A stretch of DNA of 64,000 nt from Leucaena leucocephala (lineage: Eukaryota > Streptophyta > Magnoliopsida > Fabales > Fabaceae): the NCBI GenBank assembly GCA_037074615.1, contig CM073563.1, positions 17,592,501 through 17,656,500 of the forward strand, written 5' to 3'. The notes under the pieces are model-generated. The model had not been told where the DNA came from. It made no database searches and saw only the letters and a list, made by a program, of their open reading frames with translations. Position 1 is the stretch's first letter, and every line of letters starts with the position of its first letter. Made by a program: the position numbers and the translations under genes. This document shows positions 45,691 through 57,706 of the stretch, one piece after another.

Positions 45691-46143
45691 GGACATTTCA
45701 ACAGAAAACAACGCAGTTAGACGGTGACTTACAGCATTGACGACGTAGAATGATGATAGAGATGGTGAAGAATGACGTTGTCTACTGCGATAGGCACCAA
45801 AAGTAGGAGAAAAATATCAAGAAATGATGTTCGTGCAAGTCTATCATGGTTCAACAAAGCAACATAATACATACAACTGTAAAAAAGTAAAACTAAAACT
45901 GTACTTTGTGCGAGGGTTTTTAAAATTTTGTAAGAACTTTAATGACAATTTTCCATAAAAACTATCGCGACATAGTAGCTTTTCCTTATAAAGTTATAAA
46001 AAATTGGTGGTTTTAAATAAAACCACATTGAAAAAGGGTTTAAAACAGGATTTATTTACGAATATGCTAATACCTTTTTTTTGGCATTTTTTCTTTTAAA
46101 CGGCGTGAGTTAGGACCGTGATAAGTGTTTTTTTCTAGTAGTG
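45691..46143. mobile_element. Terminal fragment of a CACTA transposon
   Basis: The segment ends TTTTTTTCTAGTAGTG at 46143, whose complement CACTACTAGAAAAA is a typical plant CACTA (En/Spm) terminus. Internal motifs such as ACTTTAATGACAATTTTCC resemble the subterminal region of the next CACTA end at 47637. No matching left terminus is found at 45691, so the element is truncated. Confidence 0.6.
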
Positions 46144-47227
46144 GATAACTAATTTAGCAATAGCACTTCAATCACTAAATGGAGGTATTTTAAAAAAAAA
46201 TATTTAACTTTTTAGAAATTTAACTATTTTAACTGCTTGTCATAATCGTGATAAGGAGGTATAAGACTAAAGGAAGTATTCAATTACTCCATGTACATGT
46301 GTGTCCTATATTTTTTATAATTTTGGTTATTGCACAAAAATCTATTAACCAAATACAAACAAAACAAAATCAACAAGTGTTGGTTCTAGTGGCAAGGGTT
46401 TGACCATTTAAACATAAAGTCTTGAATTTTAATTTTTTTTTCAAAAGAAAAACAATAGTTAAATCTTTGGACCAAAAACCTTAAGAAAAGCAAACAAAAC
46501 ATACTAAAGAAACTAGAGTTAAATCTTTTGACCAAAATCCTTAAGAAAAACAAACAAAACAGACTAAAGAAACTAGAGTTATGTGAACTCACAAAAAAAA
46601 ACCCTAAACAGGGACTAAGTGGGAGCCAGGAAGTGTAGTCAGGGACTTCTTGGCCCACAAATCTACTTCAATTTTTCTATACTAAACTAACAAGGTTTTC
46701 AATTGAAATGTTATGAAAATTTTGACAATAGTAGTTGAGAATTAAAAATTCAATAATTTAGTTTTGACAGCTAATAAACTTATTAATACTTATTAACCAT
46801 TTTAGCATAATTATATCACCCGATCGACTAAAGAATTACATATAACAAATTTGTTATTTATAGAAAAGAACTTGTACCCTCACCGACATTCAAAGGAAAT
46901 GACAAAACTGTTGGTTTAGTAAAGGACAAATATACTTTTAATTAACACTTAACAGTCGACTAAGAGCATCGAATGATGAAAAATAATTGATGCCATCATC
47001 ATGTATACTTCCTCTATAATTTTTATTTTCACTTTTCAAATAATTATTATATATAGGACAAATTCACAACATATAACCCATTTTTTTATAATTCGTACGT
47101 GACAACTAAGCTACTAGAATTGAAAACATTTTTTTTAAGAAAATTATTGCATGTATACATTCTGTGCAACTATTCTTCTAATCAAACCTCATATTTTATT
47201 GTGCTAGCTTTTGTTGACATTAATAAG
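46144..47227. other. Intergenic sequence with a 60-bp tandem duplication
   Basis: No gene is supported. A 60-bp unit (GTTAAATCTTT, ACCAAAA, CCTTAAGAAAA, CAAACAAAACA) is present twice, from 46458 and 46518. The antisense open frame 46658-46386 simply translates this repeat. Just upstream, GGTTCTAGTGGCAAGGG (about 46383) followed by TCTTGAATTT (about 46421) vaguely recalls the A and B boxes of a tRNA-derived SINE. The evidence is weak. Confidence 0.5.
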
Positions 47228-47461
47228 GGGCCATTTGGTATGAGGATTGGAAGGGAGGGGAGATGAGAGAAAAATTTTATGAGTTAGATTTAAAAAACTG
47301 AAAAAGTACGGTTATCAAAATGTTTTAAATAAAAAATATAAGATAAAAGGGTAAAAAATAATTAAAAACATTTAACTCCACTTCTCTCATTTTTTTAATT
47401 CAACTCGTAAAATTTTCCCCTCCCCTCCGCTCCTCTCCAAATCCATCATAATAAATGGCCC
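47228..47461. mobile_element. MITE-like element with long terminal inverted repeats
   Basis: GGGCCATTTGGTATGA at the left and the complement of GGGCCATTTATTATGA at the right are the ends of imperfect inverted repeats of about 80 bp. Each includes a GGGAGGGG run and AAAATTTTAYGAGTT. Total length is 234 bp and there is no coding capacity. No clear target duplication is seen, so I do not assign the superfamily. Confidence 0.7.
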
Positions 47462-48091
47462 TACATTTCCACGTTATCGGAATTTGTTTAGTTCAGTTGG
47501 CTCTCATAACTCATAATTTCAAAAGATAACATCATGAAAATTGAAATCATAATTTTAGTGTTAGCTAATTTCAAGATTATAATAGGTTGGGTGAGTTCAC
47601 AATATTTCTGTCATTTATAGCAATGAATTTGTCTATCACTACTAAAAAACAAGTTATACAATGACAATTAAAAGTGACATTTTACAATGATTTTTTTATC
47701 AGCGTAAATTCCATCGCTGTTGTAAGTCTAGCTTTTAACAAACTTTAATGGTAGTTTTTATAAAACCGCCGTATATATTTAGAATATTACGACAGTTTCC
47801 AATAAAGTTGTCATTATAGTTTAATCATATAATGTCAATTTTGAAGGTAGCCACTGTTAAATTCTACACTATCTTTCAATTTTTCCATCAATACCGCCCT
47901 GCATTTGCCATAATGAAACATACTATAGGCAGTAAAGTATGAAGTAAGCAATGAAAAAATTCAAATTAAATGTTAACATATAGTAATAAAATAATTCAAA
48001 TTCTTATTAATGCATGCAATAAACCAAAATATAATACAATCCTATGTACATGGATATTGTATAATCATATATACACGAAATGGATGATTGA

Positions 48092-49600
48092 TTAAGGCAA
48101 GTTCTCCATAATGGTTTTTGCCAAAGCATCCATCATTGAGTGGATTTGCTCATCTTCAAAGTTCATTTTGTTCTGTTGGAATAACTGCAAGTTAGAAGTA
48201 ATAGTTAAATATTCAATAGATGATAAATTGAAAAAGTCTAAATAGTGATCACTTCATACCTCATTTAAGTTATCCAAGATCCCTATCTCAATGATCTCGT
48301 GCATATATTGGATTATATGATATATGCACTCAACACTGCCAGGTTAACAACAATACTAACAAAATGGAAAAACAAAGAGCACATTAGTGACTAACTTTTG
48401 CCGTAATAAAAGTACTTACTTGAGGGTAAATCCATGAAGGATTAAGACTACCTGGATGGCCTCTGAACAAGTTAAAGCCTTGCATAGCCCTATCTCCAAT
48501 TAGAAAAACATATCATAAAATAACTTACTATATGTTCATGTTAACAAATATATGAAGAAAAATTCATGTGTTGATGATGGAAAAAATATCAGTATCTAGC
48601 AGTCTAAACAACGAATTAAACTAGTGCACCACATTAGATTTAGGGGCTATGACAAGTAGAGTCTGATGCATACTTTAAAATATGAACAATATTATATATG
48701 AATGTAGAGTAATATGTATGAGTGTGCCAAGTATAAGAGCATACTCACCCTTTAATGTAAGGTACAAAATATATCTTCCTCCTAATGCAGGTAATAATGT
48801 CGACCATATACATAATCCCCGAGCTCCTATTAATGCTTATCTCTTAGACATGTTGAGGATATATGAAGTTATATGTGTCTCCTTTAGCTTTTTCTAGGCA
48901 TCTCCGATAGAAGTGGTTATTGTTAATAGAGAAAAGAGTTAGTACTACGCAAATGGTTAAACATAAAGTATTAAAATAAGGTTACAATTTAGAATATGGC
49001 ACACTGAATGATAGATGAATCCAACTACTCTAAATTAAGGAAGTGCACTATGTTATTCCTGTCCAAGGTAAATTTGTAAAGCTCTTTTGTGGTCAAAACA
49101 CTAAACAGAATTGTGAAACTAATGCTTCCTCCAATCCAAATACCATAGAGTGGAGAGTTGCCATACCAAAATATCCCGAGGATATATTTTCAGGAAGAGG
49201 TCTAAGCTTGTCTACTTTTACCCTCTGAACTTTGGGCTTCTGTGGTGCTTTTTTCTGGTTATGGGCCCTTTAGGTTTTGCTTATGTGATATGCTTTCTCA
49301 ATTTGACTAGATGTGTTGGCCATATAATAAACTGCCCTGGAGCTTGCTCTAAAATTTTGACCTCGTTAATGGGGCAGGGAACTAGTGCACTGCCTGATCG
49401 CTTCTTTATGTGTTGTACCATGACCTTGGCATTACCATTAGGAATTGTTTTATGGTGAATTATTGTGGTATTTGGGTACACAGTACCATGAGTGATGAAG
49501 AATGCAGTCCCTTGGTCTATCGCATTGTAGAGGCCATATTTTTCCCCATCGTCCTCAGCTAAGGGGTAGAGTTAGGACCAGATGGTTGTGAGACAAACTT
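48092..49600 (-). pseudogene. CACTA-associated gene remnant with Ulp1-protease-like C-terminus
   Basis: An open stretch from about 49590 to 49281 reads LAEDDGEKYGLYNAIDQGTA, then GTVYPNTTIIHHKTIPNG and a GQFIIWPTHLVKL motif. This pattern resembles the domain found upstream of Ulp1 in plant En/Spm-type transposon proteins (from memory; not verified). Further down the strand, a segment at 48335-48260 reads VECIYHIIQYMHEIIEIGIL and ends at a GAG/GTATGA splice-donor-like site. It recalls the region around the catalytic Cys of Ulp1 (C48) peptidases, where VECGYYVMRYM is usual. The last piece, 48184-48092, follows an AG acceptor and ends with DALAKTIMENLP and a stop. A stop (TAA 49283-49281) and a frame change near 49240 indicate decay. 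Exon borders are approximate. Confidence 0.42.
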
Positions 49601-50929
49601 TTCCTTATTGGAGCTGCCCTTCCCAGTAGTCACTATAGGATAACCCTGAAAATGTAAACAAAATAAGTCAAGACAAAATACATGTTAAACGTCCCTTGAA
49701 AAAAATTAAATGAATATGTGTTTTGTAACATCCCAAAATTTTCCTATCTATATAAGACTGATAGAGGAAAGAGGTTATGAAGGGACTGGGATGGTAATAA
49801 GAAGAAAAGATAATGATTAAGACAAGTTTAAGCTAAAGAAAGAGAGAATGTATAGAGTTATAAAGTAAAAGGAGTTAAATTGCAATTTAGTGAAAGTCTA
49901 GGGACTAAATTGTAATTAATGAAGGTCTGAAGGATATAATGGACATTTTGGAAAAGAAATGGACTAAAGTGAAAATTCTAAAAGTTCCATGGTGCAAAAT
50001 AGAAGTAGACATAAGCTTTGGCCCATAAAGTGTAATTATGAAAAGTAGAGGGCCTAAAGTTCAATTTCCAAAGTCCAGGGGAAAATGGTAATTATGAAAA
50101 GTTGAGCTAGGAAAGGCCAAAAATTTCCGTCAAGCATTTCATTCCCAAAATTTTACCATAAAATAGATAAAGTTATTATGATTAGTTTAACGTGACACGA
50201 AATTTTGATTTGAGGTCCCATAATCAGATGAAATTTGGTAGTAAATTCTTACAAATAATATAAAAATTTATGAAATTGACAGAAGTCAAAAAGGAGTCAT
50301 GTAGAATTAATTAAAGAATTTAAGGTGAAATTTGACACCGATAAAGGGTTAAAGGAAATGTATGAGTTTTTATCAAGACTTCTGGGTCTCAAAAAATTAT
50401 GATACTTTGTAAAAAATTTATTTTATATTAGAATGAATTTCTAAAAATCAAAGAACCAATAAAAGAAGTGTATAGAATTTATCTAAAAAATTAGGGTGGT
50501 TTAAGGTACCCGGTAAAAGAAATGCCTTGGGATATGTGCCAAATATTAAGTTAACCCAATTTAGGACCAAAATGGCTCAATGTGCTGGCCCAAGAAGTCA
50601 AATAATTTTTCATGTGGCCAAATGAAGTTTCTAGGATAGTTTATGAATTTTTAAAGAAAGAAATCAAGAAAAATCAAGAGATAATGCAGGGTGGCATGTG
50701 AGGTATCCTTAGTGGGACCCACACCATGTGCAAAAATGTCACATGGAAGACAAACAAGAGAGGAAGAGTTTTGGCACATGTGGAATTATATTAAAATAAT
50801 ATAAGAATTAAGTTAATGATGATTAAGGATAATTAATCAAGGAAAGCAACCAATAAGAGGAGAGATTAAGGGATTGTAATAATTAGGTACTTGAGGGGTA
50901 AAATGATCCCTTGAGCCTTGAACATTTAC

Positions 50930-50937
50930 TATAAATA
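50930..50937 (+). promoter_or_regulatory. TATA box of the solo LARD LTR
   Basis: TATAAATA followed by ACCCCCC, in the position equivalent to 3261-3268. Confidence 0.5.
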
Positions 50938-51829
50938 ACCCCCCTTGTCTTCACAATTTTGTGCACCTAGAGGACCATTGGGGAAACCTTGCCAAAATGA
51001 AGAGAGAACTCAAAATAAGATCAAGGAGAATCCACCCAAGCATGTACCTAAAGTAATCAATCCTTCCTAGTTTATTTATATGTGTTTTGGAAGGATAAAA
51101 TATAGGTTTTAATGGTTAGAAATTGAGTTTTTATTGGACTATGCTTGCTGTCCAAAACTGTACAGCATTAAAGGAAGAAGAAATTGAAGTTAGAATCATA
51201 TAATTAGCACTTAGATAAGCTAGATTTAGTGATTGGTTATTGAATTAAGTTGTAGTCTTGACTTTGCTATTGATGAGGACCATTATGCCACCTATTGTAC
51301 AGAACCAAGAAGAATGCATTTCAATTATCTAATGCTTCTATTGAATTTAGATGATGATTTTGTGTAGGATTATATAGGTTTGGAGCATTGGAATTGAAAG
51401 TTATAAATTTTAAGTCTTCTCTATTATTGTTCACATGCATGAACATTGATTGGAATTTCATGATTTTGATGATTACAATGGTTTTAAAATGAAAATTTGT
51501 GTGGGATAAAGTAGAGAAACAAGTCTTGGAAGAATTAGAACCAAAATGAGAAATTTTGAGAAAAATTGTACATTTATTTCAGTTCTGTACAGTAGGTCAT
51601 GAAGGAGCTAAAATTTCATAATTCTAAACTTATAAATGGATTTATAAGGCCAAATTGTGTAGGGTAAAGTCAAGATACAAAATTAATTCAAATGACAAGA
51701 CAATTAACCACAAATAAAGTAACTGGTTAAGTGGTTAGTCAAGTTCAATGTTCAAGGAAGTTGAAATGTAATGAGTTAACAGTAATCCAATGTTAAAATT
51801 TGGTTTATGTGCTCAAAGAGGGCAATCAC

Positions 51830-53619
51830 TGTTGGGAAACGTGCCCTAGGGGCCAATCATTGTCTTATGAACATTATTGATTTATGAATTTATTAATTGT
51901 GTTATCATATTATTTGCATGTTTATTGTGATGACCATCCTTAGATAATTCATGATCTTATCCTAAATGTCCCTGGTCGGTCATCTATGTGGGAGCAGAGA
52001 TGAAATAAGGCTAGTATGACTTTGAAAATGTATAGAGATATAAATCAAAGTCATAGGTACATGTAAAAGTACAAGGTGTTGGACCAACCAGCTATGAGAG
52101 AGCTGCATTTGTTACGTCATAAGCTTCTCTCATATACAAACCATGTCACTATGCCCTTTGACCTGAGATCATCATGGATTCCTACATGACAAACGCTTAG
52201 CTTTGACCTAGTCAAAAGTCACTTTTGACCGAGTGATCATAAAGATTATGTTCTGGCTTAGTGGTTTTTCATGCGGAGGAATATGAATGGTCAAGATGGA
52301 ATTTGTCCCTCACATTCGTAGAGAGATATTACTGGGCCTCTCGATGAGTGAGTCTGAGAAATGTATGGCCATACTATAATGGAAAGGTAGTTCCATTTCT
52401 ATAGTCAGACTACTCAGGGATCGAGAAAGTAACGGTCAGGAATAGGAGGATGACATTATCCATGCCTCATCCATGACCAAAATATCGCGTGACAGAAGGG
52501 ACATGATATGGTTGTATAAAAGGTTATATCGTTTATCGATCCTCATATGATTTGGGTAGTCATTAGTCTTGTTAGAGACCGCTTGCGACTTGTGTGCCAG
52601 TATAGCAAATGGCCCACTACCAACTTCATATGGGCCTACAGGGTCGCACACAAAATAGCCCAACACGAGCTAGGATGTCCAGATTCATTGAATCTAAGAC
52701 GTGTCCAGATTCAATGAATGATCCAAGGTTGATGTATATATTTATTTATATTTATATTCGTATATATATATATATAAATTCTTATATATACATTATATAT
52801 AAGGGATATATAGGATTTAATTTATAAGGATAAATTAAATCTCTATCACGTTTGAATTTGAAATTCAAATTGACATGATATCTCAAATTTGATTTATGAG
52901 AATAAATCAAATATAGTCCCGTCTTATCTTTATTTTAAATTAAATAAATAGGTGAATTAAATCTGTGGGACAGATTTAATATAAACATTATTTATTTAAT
53001 TAGTTTCTTATCAAATTATACAATATATAATATTGTATTAATTTCAGAATTAATATAGATTAATTCCAACATCCAATTCGGTTGAGAAAAATGCAGAGCA
53101 TCCTATATATCTGATTTTAGGAGCTATGTTTTTTGAACAACACATAACACAAAAGGCCGAAGGGAATCTGCAAGAGGTTTGCAGATAAGAAACTGCTGAA
53201 ATAGAGACGGAGAGGACGAATTGTTGAGAAAGCCTTGGAGGGACAGGAGACGCTAGCACGTCGTTCGTAGTTGGAACGTTGTTCGTGTGGATACTAGTAG
53301 AAGGAGCAGACCTGAGGCGTCGACTTCTTGCTATCAGAAAGAGAGCACGAGCCGTGAAGAGAAGCTGTGGACGACTTCTTGCGATCGGAAAGAGAACACG
53401 AGCCGCGGAGAGAAGCTGTGGAGGTCACTGAGGAACACTCCGTCGACTTCTTGCAATCGAAAGGAGATCACCAGCAGCGGAGTGGAGTTGTGGAAGTCAC
53501 AGAGAAACATTGAGGATAATGCTTCTTCCCACCTGACTTAAACACATACGGTAGATCCTGGCAAGGAATGAAAAAAAATTTTAAGTTAATTTCCGCTGCA
53601 TTTCTTCCAATTCCTTTCA
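51830..53619 (+). mobile_element. Solo LTR of the Copia family, nested in the LARD solo LTR
   Basis: About 1.79 kb from TGTTGGGAAACG to TTCCTTTCA. The last bases are changed from the usual TTACA. The flanks are ATCAC (51825-51829) and GTCAC (53620-53624), a target duplication with one mismatch. It has only one of the ~90-bp AT-rich units found three times in the other copies, and an extra expansion at 53321-53500. It is the most diverged Copia LTR in the window. Confidence 0.87.
53321..53500 (+). repeat. Triplicated CGACTTCTTG segment in the Copia LTR
   Basis: CGACTTCTTG begins units at 53321, 53372 and 53454 (spacings 51 and 82 bp). Each unit has a GAAAG...CACGAGCCG...GAAGCTGTGG-like body. 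The other Copia LTRs have a single unit here. The frame 53287-53541 reads across it and shows three imperfect 17-residue repeats (TTSCDRKENTSRGEKLW type). Confidence 0.75.
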
Positions 53620-54630
53620 GTCACACATCAAGAAGTAGGAAGCAAGACATAAAGGAAAAGGATAAGGAAAGCAAGGAGTATGAGGTAGTGAACTTACCTA
53701 CTTGTATGCTTATGTTGCTTGGATGTTTTAAGTGATGTTTACTTACTTTGATGATTTGAAGCATGTACAATTAAGTGATGATCTATCTCTTTTTATGCTA
53801 TGGCCATATATTATAATTAAGGGACACGGAAGCATGTAAGTTATCATTATGCAAGAATGATCATTAAGTGCACATATAGTAAGATCAAGCATATAGTTGC
53901 ATACATTGTATGATTTCTGTTTACTATTAAGATTTTCCCTGAAAGCTCACCCCCTACATGTCATCATCACATCAGGGATTTCACATGAGGAGGAATATGA
54001 AGAGGCATGAAGAAGAAATATGAATTAGTTGCATGATGTATGTGTATATGAATGCAAAGATAGTTGATGAAATTGTCACTGTAAACAGTAACTTGTAAGG
54101 AGGCAGTAACATATGAGATATAATTAAAAATAGTAAATGTTAGAATAAATGTATGAAATTTTACCAACATTTATTTAACATGGCAAGCTTCATTTTGACA
54201 TCAAGAATACCTTATTCTGACATCTATACAAAAAGAATGAATTTTTCAAAGTTAGGGGCTAGAGACTGTTTTACAGAATTTTTGACCAAGTGAATATGGA
54301 TCGATTAAACTGTACTGATTGGCTGATTATTTGGCCTGATACTTATTTTTTTCTTTAAATTTAAGTATGTTAGCTTCAAGTATCCTTTTGAATAACTTCA
54401 TTTCAATTTTTTTAGAATTAGTTATGATTTTTTAAAGTTTGTCACTTAATATGAAATTACCATATGAGCAATACCCATGAAGTTTAGAAATTCCAAATTT
54501 TATAATTGAACTTCAATGGCTTGTAAGTGGTTCGAAATGCTACCAAATGGTCCCTAAGAAGTACAAAATTAAGGTGTTACATGTTTTCCTCTAAACATTG
54601 GCCAAGTGTGGGGAAGCCCATCATCATCAT

Positions 54631-57600
54631 TGAAACATTCTTACTTTCATATGTCTTAGGGACCATTCAGTAGCATTTATAATCACTTACGAGACTTTGG
54701 AAATCCATTAGCCAAATTTGAAATTTTACTCTTTCTCGAGCTACTATTCATATAGTATTCCAGATTAAGCGATGAACTTCAAAAAATCATAATTAATTCT
54801 AGAAAAATCAAAATAAAGTGGTTCAAAAATCTACGTGAAGATAACATCTTGGAATTTAAGGAAAAAATAATTTTCAGACCAAATGCTTAGTCAATTAATA
54901 CAGTTCATTCATCAAAATTACTGTTTATTTGGTCAAAAATTCTAAAAATATATTCTGGTCCCTTAGTTTGGAAAATTCATTCTCTTTATACAGACATCAA
55001 AATAAGGTGTTTTTAGTGTCAAAAAAAAGCTTGACATGTTAGCTAAAGGTCTATAAAAGTTCATACATTTATCGCATCATTTACTATTTTTCATTACATC
55101 ATAATCATCACTACTTGCATTAGTCAAATAGTAACATTACATATAACAATTCTTCACATCACATTTATACTATCCAATCCCCAGCTTCTCTTCATGCTTC
55201 TTCAACCCTCTTTCATCATTAACAAACTTGTGGGATTGGGATTACATGGAAGGGGATAAAATTTTTGAAAAAATCTCAGTAGCAAACAGTATTAAACAAT
55301 GCATGCATTAATGTAAATACTTATGCTTACTTGTGAAAGTGTTAACATTGTGTAATGTGCATGCTTCCATGTTACCTATGAAATACAATTGGTCAAAGTA
55401 ATAATAAAAACAGAGCTTCATACATAAGCACATATGCAACACAATTCAACAAAGCCATAACACAACCAAGTATAACATCAATGCATACAAGTTTAGGATA
55501 AGTTTACTACCTTATATACTTGATTTCTTTCACTTCAACATTGACTCATTCTTCTTACTTCTCTTGGACGTGTGGCTGCCTCTTTGGAGTCCACAATCAA
55601 ATTCTAACATCACATAATCATTCATCCATTACAATCTAACTTCCTCTTGAACATTGAGCTTATTTAACTACATTAACTTTCCTTAATCTTAACTAATGGA
55701 CTTGGCCTTTGAATCAATTAATGTCTTGACTTTACCCTACACAATTTCATCTTTTATATTCAATTATGAGCCTAGAATCATGAAATTTCAGCTCCTTCAT
55801 GGCTTGCTAGACAGAATCAAAAATATGTACATAATTTTTTTAAAAATTCTCATTTTGATTCTAATGCTTCTCATACTTGTTTCTCTACTTTATCCCGCAT
55901 AATTTTTCATTTTAAAACCATTGAAAACATCAAAATTATAAAATTTCAATCACTGTTCATTCGAGTGAACAGTAATAGAAAATAACTTCAAAAACTACAA
56001 CTTGGAATTCCAATACTTCCAAGGTTCAAAACATATCCAATAATACACAAAATCATCATATAAATTCAATAGAAGCATTAGATAATTGAAATTCCATTTC
56101 CTTCCATCATAAATAGTGTAAACTAAAATGGTTCAACCATGGCAAAGTCAAGAATATCAACTTGATTCAACAACCAATCACTTAACTAGCTTGTTTAAGC
56201 TTTAATTACATATATCTAACTTTAATTTCTTCTTTTTCCTTCCATCTAAGATTTTTGGACAGCACAACACCTTATGGAAACTCAACTTTCATCCATGAAA
56301 ACCCTAAGTTCAAGCTCCCAAATCAAAGGAAAATAAGTTAGGATAGATTGCTTACCTTTAATATCTAAATTGCTTAAACTTTAGTACCTTGAATCTTCTT
56401 TGTCTTGGCTTGAGTTTTCATTTTGCAAGATTTTCCCCAAAGGTTGTCATGCCATAGCTTGCTTCAGGTTTTATGGGGTTATTTATAGCCAAATCCCATG
56501 GAAAATCAATGGCCAATATTATTTTGTGCACTATTTGATCTAATGGCTCACATTTAATCTTAGATTTAACTTTTTCAAAAAGGAAATTATGACATCATCC
56601 ATGAAATCATCAACGGCCACTTCATAGGGCTAAGTGGTGCTATTCCAAGGGGAGAAGCTTCTGGAAAAATTCCAGTCTAATCCGGTACCAGCTCAGTCCG
56701 ATTTTCCAAAAACCATACTGTTTTATAAATCTAATTTTACTGAGATTCCATAATATACTGTCTAACCTTAAATCCAGTATCTAGATTCTTCCTACCATTG
56801 ATATTCTTGTACTGGGTCAAAACTTAGTTACAGATCCCTTGCCAAATGAATGAATTGCCCTTGGTTCACTATCTTGCACTATTTAACCCTAAAGGCAAAA
56901 TTGTCATTTTACACATCTTTACTTCTTACCAGGGCATATACTAACACTGACTAATCACTCATGTACTTGTCTAGACATGTTTTACTTGTCCAAATGACTA
57001 AAATGCCCTTCGTCTAACTCTGACTCAATGACACAACATAGTCGTATACCTTTAGTAGCATTTTCGTAATTTTACATTTTTTCCAGTCTTTATTAGCCCT
57101 GGCCCACATACATTTTAGGCCTTCTGCATGATCTACTGCCTTCATGGGCTCAATTCCAGAGAAATTCTCCTGAAATATATTTGTCAGGTGTTTTAATCAA
57201 CTGTAAATTCTATAATAAATTCTACATAACCCTTTTTTTAGCTCTGTCAGTTTTAGAAATTCTTATATTAATTATAGGAATTTACTATCAAATTTTATTT
57301 GATTTTGAGGTCCAAAGGATACTGTATTAATTTTTCTTTCTTAAAAAATTAATATAAATTTTTCCAAACCTCATACCAAAATTTTGTGTTGCGTCAAACT
57401 GATCAGACTAAAAATTTGGGACTAATATGATTATGGGCATTTTTAGGCCTTTTTTGGCTCAACTTTCAATAATTACCATTGCGTCCCAGAACTTTTGAAA
57501 ATTATACTTTAGGCCCTCAACTTTTCATAATTACACTTAATAGCCCAAAGTTTTTGTCTACTTTCATTTTTCACTATAGAACTTTTAAACTTTTTATTTT

Positions 57601-57706
57601 AGTCCCTCAATTCCTTCAAGACTCATCGCTGATCATTGTCATAATCATTTCCAAAGCTCTTTCCACTATCAGTATTATACAACTAGGGAAAAATTAGGAT
57701 ATGACA
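54631..57706 (-). repeat. 3' LTR of LARD element 3
   Basis: 3076 bp; the ends read TGAAACATTC (a changed TGTAACATCC) and GGATATGACA on the plus strand. The outer parts resemble the LARD-A LTR. The block at about 55150-55500 (CTATCCAATCCCCA, CTTCATGCTTCTT, TCTTTCATCATTAACAAAC) instead resembles 33800-34130 of the LARD-B LTR, so the LTR looks mosaic. Confidence 0.78.
56480..56487 (-). promoter_or_regulatory. TATA box of LARD LTR (element 3)
   Basis: The complement of TATTTATA in GGGGTTATTTATAGCC, conserved with the other LARD LTRs. Confidence 0.5.

Larger units (their letters stand above)
49724..54581 (+). mobile_element. Solo LTR of the LARD family (contains a solo Copia LTR)
   Basis: It begins TGTAACATCC and ends AAGGTGTTACA, with no primer binding site or interior on either side. 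Perfect target duplications TGTTT lie at 49719-49723 and 54582-54586. Excluding the nested Copia LTR it is about 3.06 kb. It is a diverged LARD LTR, close in length to the one at 54631-57706. Confidence 0.85.
47637..54630 (-). mobile_element. CACTA transposon remnant, interrupted and right-truncated
   Basis: The left terminus CACTACTAAAAAACAAG begins at 47637 and is followed by subterminal motifs. A decayed gene lies on the minus strand at 48092-49600. A solo LARD LTR (49724-54581) with perfect target duplication TGTTT splits the element. Its sequence resumes at 54582-54630, and LARD element 3 then cuts it off. The other terminus is not in the window. Confidence 0.55.

Noticed and set aside
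46377..46440. Possible SINE head with A/B-box-like motifs
   Set aside because: The B-box match is poor, and no tail, target duplication or second copy is visible in the window.
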